Source: Sandaracinaceae bacterium
GTDB lineage: Bacteria > Myxococcota_A > Polyangia > Polyangiales > Houyiibacteriaceae
Reading direction: 5' to 3'
Assembly (NCBI GenBank): GCA_016706685.1
Contig: JADJJE010000004.1
Coordinates: forward strand, 355,298 to 419,297
Length of the DNA: 64,000 nucleotides
The notes beneath the pieces are model-generated. The model was not told where the DNA came from, ran no database searches, and saw only the letters and a list, made by a program, of their open reading frames with translations. Positions 9,050 through 22,690 of this stretch are shown piece by piece (the first letter of the stretch is position 1; every line of letters starts with the position of its first letter). Both the position numbers and the translations under genes were made by a program.

Positions 9050-9757
9050 GTGCGCATCGACGAGCACTACGACGAGTACGAGACGCTGGCCGGGGGGCGC
9101 GTGGTGCACCTCCGCACCATTCGGCCGAGCGACAAGGATCTCATGCGGGAGGGCTTCGAACGCCTGGGTCCGCAGTCGCGCTACGCTCGCTTCTTCACCG
9201 GCAAGAAGGAGCTGCACGACGCGGACCTGGTGTACCTGACCGAGGTGGACGGCGTGGACCACGTGGCTCTGGTGGCCGGCGAGAACGACGGGCACGGGGT
9301 GGAGCATGGCCTCGGGGTGGCGCGCTTCGTGCGCTGCCTGGACGACCCGCACGTGGCCGAGCCCGCCATCGCGATCGTGGACGACGCACAGGGGCTGGGC
9401 CTGGGCGGGCTGATGCTACGGCGCCTCACGGACGCGGCGCGTGAGCGTGACATCTGGCGCTTCCGCTGCCCCGTGCTGGCCAACAACGAGGCCATGCAGG
9501 CGCTGCTGGCGGAGATCCAGCCCGACGTGCGGCGGAGGGCCGACGCGCCCGGCGTCACGCTCTTGGAGATCGCGCTGCCGGGCACACCGGCCACCGATGG
9601 CGGTGAAACGGGCACCCCGCCCGAGCGCGGAAGTGGGCTCTACACGCTGACGTCGGCCATCCAGCGGCTGCTGGCGTCCGTGGCGCGCCAGGCCGTCGCG
9701 GTGCCGTACCGCTTCCGCGGCGGCAGCCCCCCGGACGACACGGACCCCTTGCCATAA
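9050..9757 (+). CDS. GNAT-family N-acetyltransferase
   Basis: A 235-residue GNAT protein. It starts with a short acidic stretch and the family opening VVHLRTIRPSDKDLMREGFERL and YARFFTGKKEL. The acetyl-CoA pyrophosphate-binding loop is AQGLGLGGLML. A GNAT domain of this type is often attached to acyl-CoA synthetases or acts alone as a protein acetyltransferase. The C-terminal 70 residues (after GTPATDGG) are not part of the domain and look unstructured. GTG at 9050 is chosen because the homology starts just after it; the frame is open further upstream. The substrate is unknown. Confidence 0.85.
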   Translation: MRIDEHYDEYETLAGGRVVHLRTIRPSDKDLMREGFERLGPQSRYARFFTGKKELHDADLVYLTEVDGVDHVALVAGENDGHGVEHGLGVARFVRCLDDPHVAEPAIAIVDDAQGLGLGGLMLRRLTDAARERDIWRFRCPVLANNEAMQALLAEIQPDVRRRADAPGVTLLEIALPGTPATDGGETGTPPERGSGLYTLTSAIQRLLASVARQAVAVPYRFRGGSPPDDTDPLP

Positions 9758-9771
9758 TTCGTGCGAGCGCC

Positions 9772-11541
9772 ATGGTTCCGGACTTGGCTGCGCCCCCCAT
9801 GAAGACGCTCGGGTCCTACTTGCGACCCTACTGGCGATCGCTCGCCATCGGCGGCGCGTTCTTGTTGCTGACCAACGTGGTGGACAAGAGCATCCCGTGG
9901 CTGCTGCAGCACGCCATCGACGCGCTGATCGCGCAGGACCTCACGGTGGTGCGGAACTATGCGCTGGTGGTGCTGGTGCTCGCCGCCGTGATGTGGATCG
10001 TCCGCATCTTGTCGCGCGTCTACGTCTTCAACGTGGGCCGTGACGTCGAGTTCGATCTGCGCAACGAGATCATCGACAAGGTGCACACGTTGGGGCCGAG
10101 CTTCTTCCGCCGCATGCCCACCGGCGAGATCATGAGCCGCGCCACGAACGACCTCGGGCAGCTGCGCCTGCTGGTGGGCTTCGGCGCGCTCAACGTGGTG
10201 AACTCCGTGATGGCGTACGTGGGCGCCATCGCCCTCATGACGGCCATCTCCCCGCGCCTCACGCTGCTGGCGCTGGTGCCGTACCCGGCGTTCATCCTGG
10301 TGGCGCGGGGCTTCGGAAAGGCGCTCTACGACCGCTCGCGCGACGCGCAGGCGGCGCTCGGGACGCTCTCGGACCGTGCACAGGAGAACCTGGCCGGTGT
10401 GCGCGTGGTGCGCGCCTTCGGGCTCGAGCCGCAGCAGAACGCGCGCTTCGAGGAGGCCAACCAGGACGCCATCCGCGCCAACATGCGCTTGGTGGTGACG
10501 CGCGGCTTCATGTGGCCCGCGCTCATGCTCATTGGGTCCGTCGGCACGCTGATCGTGCTCTGGCAGGGCGGCGCCATGATCCTCCGCAACGAGCTCACGG
10601 TGGGGGAGTTCGCGGCCTTCAACGCCTACCTGGCCTCCCTGGTGTGGCCCACGCTGGCCTTCGGCTACATGCTCTCGGTGGTGCAGCGCGGGCGCGCCAG
10701 CTTCGAGCGCGTGCGTGAGATCCTGGATGCCCAGCCCGACATCGCCGACGCGGAAGCGCCCGTGGCCATGCGCGGGCAGGGCGCTGTGCGCGTGGCGAGC
10801 CTGGATGTGACGCGCGACGGAACGCAGGTGCTGCACGGAGTGTCGCTCGAGGTACCTGCGGGCGGCTCGCTGGCCATCGTGGGGGGCATCGGCTCGGGCA
10901 AGAGCACGCTGGCCGCCACCCTCCCGCGCCTGCTGCCCACGCCGCCCAGGACGGTGTTCGTGGACGACCAGCCCGTGGAGGCGCTCGCGCTGCGGGACCT
11001 GCGTCAGAGCGTGGCCTACGCCCAGCAGGAGCCGTTCCTGTTCTCCACCACCATCGAGCGCAACATCGCGTTCGGGCTCGGTAACGACGACTCGCTCAGC
11101 CCCGCGCAGCTGCGGGAGCGGGTGCGAGCCGCGGCCGACGAGGCCAGCATCCTCGACGAGATCGACAACATGCCGGGGGGCTTCGACACGCTGGTGGGCG
11201 AGCGTGGCGTGCAGCTCTCGGGCGGCCAGAAGCAGCGCATCTCGCTGGCGCGCGCGCTGCTCAACGCCCCGCGCGTGCTGGTGCTGGACGACCCGCTGAG
11301 CGCCGTGGACGCCAAGACCGAGGCGCGCATCCTCGAGGCCCTCGACCGTGCAGGCGAGGGGCGCACGCTGATCCTGGTGACGCACCGCGTGGCTGCCGCG
11401 GAGCGCATGGATCAAGTGGTGGTGCTGGAAGCCGGCCGCGTGGTGGAGCGCGGCACGCACCGCGAGCTGCTAGCGACAGGCGGCCGCTACGCGCGCATGG
11501 CCGCACGGCAGGCCCTCGAGGCGGAACTCTCCACACTATGA
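9772..11541 (+). CDS. ABC exporter half-transporter (permease-ATPase fusion), subunit A
   Basis: A type IV (B-family) ABC half-transporter of 589 residues, similar to MdlA-type multidrug or lipid exporters. Six membrane segments fill about residues 20-310. The ATPase has Walker A GGIGSGKST, Q-loop QQEPFLFSTTIERN, signature LSGGQKQR, Walker B VLVLDDPLSAVD and an H-loop in THRVAAAERM. Walker B is followed by Asp rather than the usual catalytic Glu (DDPLSAVD). In heterodimeric exporters one subunit often has this degenerate site, so it probably pairs with the next gene, which has DEATANVD. The two overlap by four bases. The substrate is not predictable. Confidence 0.95.
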   Translation: MVPDLAAPPMKTLGSYLRPYWRSLAIGGAFLLLTNVVDKSIPWLLQHAIDALIAQDLTVVRNYALVVLVLAAVMWIVRILSRVYVFNVGRDVEFDLRNEIIDKVHTLGPSFFRRMPTGEIMSRATNDLGQLRLLVGFGALNVVNSVMAYVGAIALMTAISPRLTLLALVPYPAFILVARGFGKALYDRSRDAQAALGTLSDRAQENLAGVRVVRAFGLEPQQNARFEEANQDAIRANMRLVVTRGFMWPALMLIGSVGTLIVLWQGGAMILRNELTVGEFAAFNAYLASLVWPTLAFGYMLSVVQRGRASFERVREILDAQPDIADAEAPVAMRGQGAVRVASLDVTRDGTQVLHGVSLEVPAGGSLAIVGGIGSGKSTLAATLPRLLPTPPRTVFVDDQPVEALALRDLRQSVAYAQQEPFLFSTTIERNIAFGLGNDDSLSPAQLRERVRAAADEASILDEIDNMPGGFDTLVGERGVQLSGGQKQRISLARALLNAPRVLVLDDPLSAVDAKTEARILEALDRAGEGRTLILVTHRVAAAERMDQVVVLEAGRVVERGTHRELLATGGRYARMAARQALEAELSTL

Positions 11542-13400
11542 AGCGCCCCGCAAAGAAGGCACAGCGAGCGCCCGGCAAGCGCCTGCTCATGGTGGAGTCG
11601 GCGCAGGAGTCGCTGGCTCCCTCGGGCGAGCCGGGCAGCGACATGCAGCTGCTCCGCCGGCTGGTGCCGTTCGCGCGGCCGCATGCCTGGCTGTTCGTGG
11701 GTGCGTTGGTGACCATGCCGCTGGCCGCGCTTGCGGCGCTCGTGCAGCCGCTCATGGTGAAGGGCGCCATCGAGGCCACGCTGGTGTCGCGCAGCGCGGA
11801 CGCGCTCATGGTGGTGGTGTTCGCGTTCGCGGCCGCCATCACCGTGGAGTTCATCACCAAGTTCGCGCAGACCTACCTCATGCAGCTGGCCGGGCAGCGC
11901 ACTACGGCCGACCTGCGGCGCGCGGTGTTCGAGCACGTGCAGCAGCTGCGCGTGAGCTACTTCGACCGCGAGCCGGTGGGGCGCGTGGTCACGCGCATGA
12001 CCAACGACATCGACGCCATCACCGAGCTGTTCGCTTCGGGCGCGGTCACGGCCATCTCGGACCTCATGATGCTGGTGGGCATCGTGGGCTTCATGCTCTA
12101 CCTGGACGTGGAGCTCACGCTCATCGCGCTGCTGGCCGTGCCGCCGCTGGTGCTGGCGGTGAACCTCTTCCGGCGCTGGGCGCGCGAGGCGTTCCGCAGC
12201 ATCCGCGTGCACGTGGCGCAGCTCAACGCGTACCTCAACGAGCAGGTGCAGGGCATCGCCGTGGTGCAAGCCTACGGGCGCGAGGCCGAGTGCGCCGACG
12301 AGTACCGCGAGATCAACCACGACTACCGCGAGGCCAACTACCGCAACATCCGCTGCGACGCGCTGCTGTACTCGGTGGTGGAGTCGGTGGCCACGGCCTG
12401 CCTGGCCATGGTGCTCTACTACGCCGCCACCGCCGCGGGCTTGCTCGAAGGCAGCGCCGCCGTGGCCGTCTACGTGGGCACCGTGGTCGCGTTCTACGAC
12501 TACATCCAGCGCTTCTTCGTGCCCATCCGCGACCTGGCCACCAAGTACACGGTCATCCAGAGCGCGCTGGCCTCGGCGGAGCGCATCTTCGGGCTGCTGA
12601 ACCATCAGGAGCCGGACTGCCCGGCCGTGCCCACGGCAAGCGCCGCCGTGGAAGCCACCGAGAACGCCATCGAGTTCCGCTCCGTCACGTTCGCGTACAA
12701 GCCGGGGCAGCCCGTGCTGCACGACCTGCAGCTCACCATCCGGCGCGGCGAGCACGTGGGCATCGTGGGCGCCACGGGCTCCGGCAAGACCACGCTCACG
12801 GCGCTGCTGCTGCGCCTCTACGAGGTGCAAGAGGGCCAAGTGCGCGTGAACGGGCAGGACATCCGCGCGCTCTCTCGTGACGCCCACCGCGAGCGGTTCG
12901 CCACCGTGCCGCAGGACGTGTTCCTGTTCACGGGCAGCGTGCTCGAGAACATCGCGCTCACGGCCACCCCCGACCGCGAGCGGGTGCGCGCCGTGCTCAC
13001 GCGCGTGGGGGCCTGGGACTGGGTGGAGGCCCGCGGTGGCCTCGACGCTCGCGTGGAGGAGCGTGGGTCCAACTGGAGCGCGGGAGAGCGGCAGCTGCTG
13101 GCGTTCGCGCGCGCGCTGTACCGCGACGCACCCATCCTGGTGCTGGACGAGGCCACCGCCAACGTGGACAGCGAGACCGAAGCGCGCCTGCAGCACGCGG
13201 TGGGCAAGGTCATCGAGGGGCGCACGGCGCTGGTCATCGCGCACCGCCTCTCCACCATCCGCGCGCTCGACCGCATCCTGGTGTTTCACCACGGCCGCAT
13301 CGCGGAGCAGGGCTCCCACGAGGAGCTGATGGCGCAGGACGGCATCTACGCGCGCCTGCACGCCCTCCAGCTCGCGAGTGAGGGCGTTGCGGCGGAGTGA
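11538..13400 (+). CDS. ABC exporter half-transporter (permease-ATPase fusion), subunit B
   Basis: A 620-residue MdlB-like half-transporter that begins with a 35-residue basic extension before the first membrane segment. The coupling-helix region includes LRVSYFDREPVGRVVTRMTND. The ATPase has Walker A GATGSGKTT, Q-loop PQDVFLFTGSVLEN and Walker B ILVLDEATANVD with the catalytic Glu. The signature motif is NWSAGERQ rather than LSGGQ, typical for MdlB-type subunits. Opposite features in its partner (canonical signature, no catalytic Glu) point to a heterodimer with one working and one degenerate ATP site. It overlaps the upstream gene by four bases. Confidence 0.95.
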   Translation: MKRPAKKAQRAPGKRLLMVESAQESLAPSGEPGSDMQLLRRLVPFARPHAWLFVGALVTMPLAALAALVQPLMVKGAIEATLVSRSADALMVVVFAFAAAITVEFITKFAQTYLMQLAGQRTTADLRRAVFEHVQQLRVSYFDREPVGRVVTRMTNDIDAITELFASGAVTAISDLMMLVGIVGFMLYLDVELTLIALLAVPPLVLAVNLFRRWAREAFRSIRVHVAQLNAYLNEQVQGIAVVQAYGREAECADEYREINHDYREANYRNIRCDALLYSVVESVATACLAMVLYYAATAAGLLEGSAAVAVYVGTVVAFYDYIQRFFVPIRDLATKYTVIQSALASAERIFGLLNHQEPDCPAVPTASAAVEATENAIEFRSVTFAYKPGQPVLHDLQLTIRRGEHVGIVGATGSGKTTLTALLLRLYEVQEGQVRVNGQDIRALSRDAHRERFATVPQDVFLFTGSVLENIALTATPDRERVRAVLTRVGAWDWVEARGGLDARVEERGSNWSAGERQLLAFARALYRDAPILVLDEATANVDSETEARLQHAVGKVIEGRTALVIAHRLSTIRALDRILVFHHGRIAEQGSHEELMAQDGIYARLHALQLASEGVAAE

Positions 13401-13421
13401 TGGTGATACACTCGTCAGCCG

Positions 13422-17417
<3,996 letters not shown>

Positions 17418-17438
17418 GCCCCGCCCCTGTTCAGCCGC

Positions 17439-19190
17439 TCAGGCGGTCACGCGTGCCAGGCGCCCTGGGCGTGCGCCCGTGAGCTTCCCCTCGCGGGCGA
17501 TCATCTCACCGCGCACCAGCGTGGCGATGTAGCCGGTGGCGCCCTGCATCAGGCGCCGGCCACCGGCAGGCAGGTCCGCCTGGATGCGCGGGTGCTCGAG
17601 CGCCAAACGCGCGTGGTCGATGACGTTCAGGTCGGCCCGCTGTCCCACGGCCACCAGCCCTCGGTCGCGCAGGCCCACGAAGCGCGCGGTGTCGTGGCAC
17701 TGCATCTTGATGACCTTCTCGAGCGGCAGGCCGTCCTTCCGGTCGCGCGCCCAGTGCGTGAGCATGAATGTGGGGAAGCTCGCGTCGCAGACCGTGCCCA
17801 CGTGCGCGCCACCATCGCTCAGGCCGGGCAGGGCCAGCGGGTGCTGCAGCATCTCGTGCACCTGGTTCAGGTTGCGCTCGATGTAGTTGTAGAGCGGGAA
17901 GTAGAGCAGGGCGCGGCCCTCTTGCTCGAGCAGCGCGTCGTAGATGACGTCCAGCGTGCCGCGGCCACTCTTGCGTCCCTCCACATAGAGGCACGTATTC
18001 GGGTCGGGCTCGTAGTTGGGCTGCTCGCCCAGCTTGAAGAGGCGCAGCGCGATCATGTCGATGCGCGCCAGCAGGTGGTCCGCGAGCGGCGGGATGGCGC
18101 TGCCGTCACCGGAGAGGGGCTCGTTCTTCTCGGTGAGCAGCTGCGCCTTGAAGGCCGGATCACGCATGATGCGCACCTGCTCCTCGAGCGGCAGCTGCGA
18201 GATCTTCTTGTACGAAGGGAACCCGATGAACGGGTGGAACGTGGCCTGCAGCCCGAGCATCAGGCCAATGCCGCGCGCGCCGACCTGCACCTTCATGTCG
18301 AGCCCACGTTGAACGGCGGCCTCCACGCGCTTGAGCACGCGGCGCCACTGGCCAGGCTCGTGGTCGCGCTGGATCAGGGAGAGGCTCAGCGGACGACCCG
18401 ACGCCTCGGCCATGCGCTCCAGCAGGTCGAACTCGCCGTCGAACAGCTCGGGGCTCTTGGCCATGTCGAAGTCGCTCACGCCCTGCAGCACGCCATGGCT
18501 CAAGCCCTTGAGGCCCTCGGCGATGCCCACCAGCTCTTCGATGCGCGCCTCGGACGCGGGCGTCTCTTCGCCGCGGATGGAGCGGTGGTTGTCACTGCGG
18601 CCCGTGCTGAAGCCCACGGCCCCGGCCTTCACGGCGGCGCGCACCAAGTCGCGCATGGCCCCGATGTCGTCGCTCGTGGCGATGGAGTTCGCCACGCCGC
18701 GCTCGCCCATCACGTAGACGCGCAGCGCGTCGTGCGTCACCTGCGCGCAGAAGTCGATGGTGTGCGGGAAGTCGATGCGGTCCATGTACTCGGGGAACGT
18801 CTCCCAGCCCCACGGGATGCCCTCGGCCAGCGCAGCGCCCGGGATGTCCTCAACACCCTCCATGAGCTCGATCAGGCGCGTGTGATCCGAGAGCCGCACG
18901 GGCGCGAAGCCCACACCACAGTTGCCCATGATGGCGGTGGTCACGCCGTGCAGCGACGATGGGGTCATGTCCGGATCCCAGCTGACCTGACCGTCGTAGT
19001 GCGTGTGCAGGTCGGTGAAGCCGGGCGTCACCAGCGCCCCATCGGCGGCCAGCGTTTCCTGTGCAGAGCCATCGCAGCGCCCCACCGCCACGATGACTCC
19101 GTCCTTGATGCCCACATCGCCGGTGTAGCGGGCACCGCCGGTGCCGTCGACAATGGTTCCACCGGTGATCTTGAGGTCGTACGTGCTCAT
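17439..19190 (-). CDS. N-acyl-D-amino-acid deacylase family amidohydrolase
   Basis: A 583-residue zinc amidohydrolase of the D-aminoacylase family. The N-terminal urease-like strand region ([28 protein letters not shown]) precedes the metal-binding [14 protein letters not shown], then [16 protein letters not shown]. Downstream are LSDGGAHVG (metal Asp region) and the C-terminal [13 protein letters not shown]. The family hydrolyses N-acyl-D-amino acids or related cyclic amides; the exact substrate cannot be read from sequence. ATG at 19190 follows AGGAG at 8 bases and matches the family N-terminus. The dehydrogenase gene upstream is on the same strand 58 bases away, suggesting a small catabolic operon. 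Confidence 0.9.
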   Translation of the reverse strand: MSTYDLKITGGTIVDGTGGARYTGDVGIKDGVIVAVGRCDGSAQETLAADGALVTPGFTDLHTHYDGQVSWDPDMTPSSLHGVTTAIMGNCGVGFAPVRLSDHTRLIELMEGVEDIPGAALAEGIPWGWETFPEYMDRIDFPHTIDFCAQVTHDALRVYVMGERGVANSIATSDDIGAMRDLVRAAVKAGAVGFSTGRSDNHRSIRGEETPASEARIEELVGIAEGLKGLSHGVLQGVSDFDMAKSPELFDGEFDLLERMAEASGRPLSLSLIQRDHEPGQWRRVLKRVEAAVQRGLDMKVQVGARGIGLMLGLQATFHPFIGFPSYKKISQLPLEEQVRIMRDPAFKAQLLTEKNEPLSGDGSAIPPLADHLLARIDMIALRLFKLGEQPNYEPDPNTCLYVEGRKSGRGTLDVIYDALLEQEGRALLYFPLYNYIERNLNQVHEMLQHPLALPGLSDGGAHVGTVCDASFPTFMLTHWARDRKDGLPLEKVIKMQCHDTARFVGLRDRGLVAVGQRADLNVIDHARLALEHPRIQADLPAGGRRLMQGATGYIATLVRGEMIAREGKLTGARPGRLARVTA

Positions 19191-19248
19191 CGTGGCGCTC
19201 CTGGGTCCGTCGGTCCGATACGGTGGCACTCGGTGCCATTTATGTCAA

Positions 19249-20115
19249 TCATCCCATCGAGGGGTGTCTTCGGCCCAACACCGCCACGTCCAGCTCGCCC
19301 GCACCGGCCTGCTGCAACGCGTCGAGGGCGTGGTCGACGGCCGCGAGCGCGCCGAAGGATTCCCCGGGAGCGCAACCCAGCATCAAGGCCACGTCCTTGC
19401 GCGCCACGTCCACCGTCCAGAGCGGGTCATACTGGCCGGCCGCCATCGCGCGCCCCCGCCCGTCGATGACGAAGCGTACGTCGATGATCCCGAAGACCGC
19501 GAGCGCCTGCTCCGGCGTGACATCGAGGCCCCGCGCCATGGTCAGGATGTCCGCCAGCCCGTTGAGCATGCTCAGGTTCATGGCGTTGCCGATCAGCTTC
19601 ATGATGGCCGCCAGGTCGGCGCGCTCGCCCACGTGACGAAGCATCGCGCACATGGGCGCGAGCTTGGCTTCGTGAGCATCGAAGCCCGCCCTCGGACCTG
19701 CCACGATCACGGTGCCCTGCGCCGCGCGCGCCGCGTTGGGGGACATGAACACGGGCGCATGCAGGTAGGTAACTCCCCGTTCCCAGAGCTGAGCCGCCCG
19801 GGCCGCCGTGCCTGCCGGCGACGTAGTGGAGTGGTCCAGCAGCGGCACGCCGCGGCGCACCAAGTCCGTGAGGCTGGTCTCGAGCTGCGCCAGCACGCCG
19901 TCCACGGCTGCGTCGTTGGTCAGCACCAGGTGCACCACATCGGCCCCCACCACGGCCTCCGCAGGCGTGGGAGCCAGCGTTGCCCCGTGCTGGGCCAGCC
20001 CCGCTGCGCGTTCGAGGGTGCGGTTCCACACGCTCACCGTGTCGCCGCGCCCGAGGGCGCCCTCTGCCATGCCGGTGCCCAAGAGCCCGGTCCCGAGAAA
20101 TGCGCGTGCGTACAT
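19249..20115 (-). CDS. Beta-hydroxyacid dehydrogenase (3-hydroxyisobutyrate dehydrogenase family)
   Basis: A 288-residue NAD(P)-dependent oxidoreductase. The Rossmann loop is FLGTGLLGTGMAEG near the N-terminus, followed by VSVWNRTLERA, the cofactor-side Asn-Arg-Thr pattern typical of NADP-preferring members. LDHSTTSPAGTA and the catalytic-lysine block MKLIGNAMNLSMLNGLAD complete the family signature. The position normally occupied by Gly in the GxGxxG motif is kept. ATG at 20115 gives the usual start just before the nucleotide loop; the frame is open upstream without homology. Substrates in this family include 3-hydroxyisobutyrate, tartronate semialdehyde and various imines. Confidence 0.88.
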   Translation of the reverse strand: MYARAFLGTGLLGTGMAEGALGRGDTVSVWNRTLERAAGLAQHGATLAPTPAEAVVGADVVHLVLTNDAAVDGVLAQLETSLTDLVRRGVPLLDHSTTSPAGTAARAAQLWERGVTYLHAPVFMSPNAARAAQGTVIVAGPRAGFDAHEAKLAPMCAMLRHVGERADLAAIMKLIGNAMNLSMLNGLADILTMARGLDVTPEQALAVFGIIDVRFVIDGRGRAMAAGQYDPLWTVDVARKDVALMLGCAPGESFGALAAVDHALDALQQAGAGELDVAVLGRRHPSMG

Positions 20116-20180
20116 GGTGCGGGAGGATGCCCTCTGCTCTCGGGCTACCACAACGGTCTTGCGTGATATCTTGGCACCGG

Positions 20181-21416
20181 ATGCCTCGACCACTCGCTGC
20201 CGCCCCTCCCGTCACGATCCACGGCCACCACGACCCGCGCTGGACGCGGGTGCGCGATGCATTCGCTGCGGGCTTCGCCTCGGGAGACGAGTGGGGCGCG
20301 AGCCTCGCGGTGTGGCACGCCGGCGAGCTGGTGGTGGACCTGTGGGGCGGCATGGCCGACGTGGAGCGGCAGCGCCCGTGGCAGGCCGACACGCTGACCA
20401 CGGTGTTCTCGTGCACCAAGGCGCTGGTGGCGCTCGCGTTCCTGATGCTGAACGACCGCGGGCAGCTGGACTACGACGCTCCGGTGGCGCGCTATTGGCC
20501 GGGCTTCGGGACGCACGGGAAAGAACGCATCACGGTGCGCACCCTGCTCAACCACCGCGCTGGCCTGCACGGGCTCGACGGCCCCGTGACGTTGGACGAC
20601 ATCGAGCAGCGCCCGGAGCAGGTGACCGCGCTGCTGGAGCGCCAGTCGCCGCGTTGGACGCCGGGCCAGGATCAGGGCTACCACGCGGTCACCTACGGGC
20701 TCTACGCCGACGTGCTGTTCCGCCGCATCGCGGGCGAGTCCATTGGCACCTTCCTGCGACGCGAGGTCACGAAGCCCCTGGGCGCCGACGCCTTCCTGGG
20801 CTTGCCGGTGGAGTACGAGACGCGCGTCGCCACCAACTACCCCGTGACCACGCGCGAGCGGCTGCTGCGCATCATCCCGAAGGCAGCCGCTTCGCAGGGC
20901 ACCGAGGGGCGCGTCTACCGCAGCGTCATGAGCGGGGGCGATGCCGCCCGCGCCTTCGCCTACCCACGCGAGCTGGGCCCGGCCGGCATCCACAACTTCA
21001 ACACCCGCCGAGTGCACGCCATGGAGCTGCCGTGGGGCAACGGCATCGCGAACGGACGCGGCCTGTGCCGGGTGTTCGCGGCGCTGGCCAACGGCGGCGA
21101 GCTGGACGGCGTGCAGCTGGTGCGCGCAGAGACCATCGAGCCTGTGATGCGTCGGCAGGGCTGGTCCGAGCGCGACCGCGTCCTGAACAAGCCCATCGGC
21201 TGGAGCCAGGGGTTCCTGAAGGAGGGCACCGCCGTGTTCTCGCCCAACACCGAGAGCTTCGGTCACAGTGGCGCGGGGGGCGCGCTGGCGTGGGCCGACC
21301 CCGTCGCGCGCGTCTCCATCGGCTACGCCATGAACAAGATGGACCACATGATCCGCTCGCCGCGCGCGCTCGCGCTGTGCCACGCGGTGTACGAGTGCGT
21401 GGGCCCGCGGCGCTGA
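20181..21416 (+). CDS. Serine hydrolase of the beta-lactamase/EstB fold
   Basis: A 411-residue enzyme of the class C beta-lactamase-like serine hydrolase family, closest in pattern to EstB-type esterases. The catalytic S77-x-x-K80 is in VFSCTKALVAL. The general-base Tyr is Y167 in GYHAVTYG, a variant of the PGxxxxYHxxTxG block of EstB proteins. HSGAGG near the C-terminus stands at the KTG position. No signal peptide is seen, so it is probably cytoplasmic and an esterase rather than an antibiotic-degrading enzyme. ATG at 20181 starts just before the homologous region. It diverges from the dehydrogenase gene. Confidence 0.88.
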   Translation: MPRPLAAAPPVTIHGHHDPRWTRVRDAFAAGFASGDEWGASLAVWHAGELVVDLWGGMADVERQRPWQADTLTTVFSCTKALVALAFLMLNDRGQLDYDAPVARYWPGFGTHGKERITVRTLLNHRAGLHGLDGPVTLDDIEQRPEQVTALLERQSPRWTPGQDQGYHAVTYGLYADVLFRRIAGESIGTFLRREVTKPLGADAFLGLPVEYETRVATNYPVTTRERLLRIIPKAAASQGTEGRVYRSVMSGGDAARAFAYPRELGPAGIHNFNTRRVHAMELPWGNGIANGRGLCRVFAALANGGELDGVQLVRAETIEPVMRRQGWSERDRVLNKPIGWSQGFLKEGTAVFSPNTESFGHSGAGGALAWADPVARVSIGYAMNKMDHMIRSPRALALCHAVYECVGPRR

Positions 21417-21497
21417 GGTTCGCCCCCGTGGGCCGCTTCTGGCACGATGCGCCAAACGCTCGCCACCTTGGCGATGCGCACTTGGAGCTTCCCCCCG

Positions 21498-22688
21498 ATG
21501 CCTCTCCGTCGCTTCCTCGCGCTTCCCTCCACGTGGAGTCTGCTGACTCTCGTATCCGTGCTCGCGCTCGTCCCGGCTGCCTCGTGCGGTGAGGGCACGG
21601 GGCCTGCCCCCGAGCTCGACTTCAGCGCCTTCGACACCGCGCTCGAGGCCTTCCTCCTCGAGAACGAGCTCGAGGGCGCGAACGTGGTCATCGTCCACCG
21701 GGACTGGGGCGTGGTGCACCAGCGCGCCTTCGGGTCGTTCACGCTCGACCGCATCTCGCTGCTGGCGTCCGCGAGCAAGATCCTCTCGGTGGGCGTCATC
21801 ATGCGGCTCCACGACGAGGGCGTGCTGGACATCGACGCGCCCATCTCGACCTATGCGCCAGTCGCCTCCGATACGGTGATGGGCTGGGAGGGCGACCGCT
21901 CCATGACGCTGGCGCAGATGCTCTCCAACTCCTCCGGCATGGTGGGGCTCGTGGATGATCCCACGTACCCCGACTACCTGTGTCAGTACGCGTTCCTCGG
22001 CACCCTGCAGTCGTGCGGGCGGAACATCTACCAGGCGGATGACGCCGATGACCTGGTGCCGCCCGACACGCAGTTCCGCTATGGCGGCGGGCAGTGGCAG
22101 CTGGCGGGTGCCATCGCAGAGCTAGCCAGCGGCAAGTCGTGGGCGGAGCTGGTGCAGGAGACCTACGTGGACCCCTGCGGCCTCGAGACGCTGGCCTACA
22201 CCAACCAGTTCGCGCAGGCGTTTGCCGACGGTGGCGTGGACGCGGCGCTGGGCTACCCCACCTTCTTCGACGGCGACATCTCGGTGCTGCCGTTCACACG
22301 CAACCCCAGCATCGAGGGCGGCGGCTACACCACCGTGGCCGACTACGGTGAGGTCCTGCTCATGCACCTGCGACAAGGCGTGTGCAGCAGCGGAGAGCGC
22401 GTGCTCAGCCGCCGCTCGGTGGCCCGCATGCAAGAGGACCGCATCCTCGCGGAGTACAACGGCACCAGCATCGACCCCACCATGCCGGGCTACGGCATGG
22501 GCTGGTGGGTGAGCCGCTCGGAGCCCGGCGTGGTGTCCGACGGCGGCGCCTACGGGGCCATGCCCTGGCTTGACGTGGAGCGCGGGTACGGGGTCATGAT
22601 CCTGATCGAGGCCGACGCCGAGGACGGCGCCTACGCGCGCATCGCGACCAAGCCAATCCTGGACGCCATCTTCGACGCGGCCGATTGA
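21498..22688 (+). CDS. Lipoprotein serine hydrolase of the beta-lactamase fold
   Basis: A 396-residue lipoprotein. Signal peptide and lipobox-like VPAASC place the lipid Cys at about residue 30. The nucleophile motif S91-x-x-K94 is LASASKILS. A Tyr lies in FRYGGGQWQLAG at the YxN position. The C-terminal region has GYGMGWWVSR and SDGGAYGAMPW where HxG/KTG is expected. It probably acts as a periplasmic or outer-membrane peptidase or esterase; the substrate is unknown. ATG at 21498 (MPLRRF) gives the best signal peptide; an in-frame ATG at 21447 is possible. It follows another member of the same fold by 81 bases but the two are only distantly similar, so a recent duplication is unlikely. Confidence 0.85.
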   Translation: MPLRRFLALPSTWSLLTLVSVLALVPAASCGEGTGPAPELDFSAFDTALEAFLLENELEGANVVIVHRDWGVVHQRAFGSFTLDRISLLASASKILSVGVIMRLHDEGVLDIDAPISTYAPVASDTVMGWEGDRSMTLAQMLSNSSGMVGLVDDPTYPDYLCQYAFLGTLQSCGRNIYQADDADDLVPPDTQFRYGGGQWQLAGAIAELASGKSWAELVQETYVDPCGLETLAYTNQFAQAFADGGVDAALGYPTFFDGDISVLPFTRNPSIEGGGYTTVADYGEVLLMHLRQGVCSSGERVLSRRSVARMQEDRILAEYNGTSIDPTMPGYGMGWWVSRSEPGVVSDGGAYGAMPWLDVERGYGVMILIEADAEDGAYARIATKPILDAIFDAAD

Positions 22689-22690
22689 TC

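Noticed and set aside
20181..22688. Two adjacent beta-lactamase-fold genes as a resistance cassette
   Set aside because: Motifs fit EstB-type esterases or peptidases; no class C beta-lactamase signature such as a proper YAN plus KTG set, and there is no linked AmpR-type regulator.
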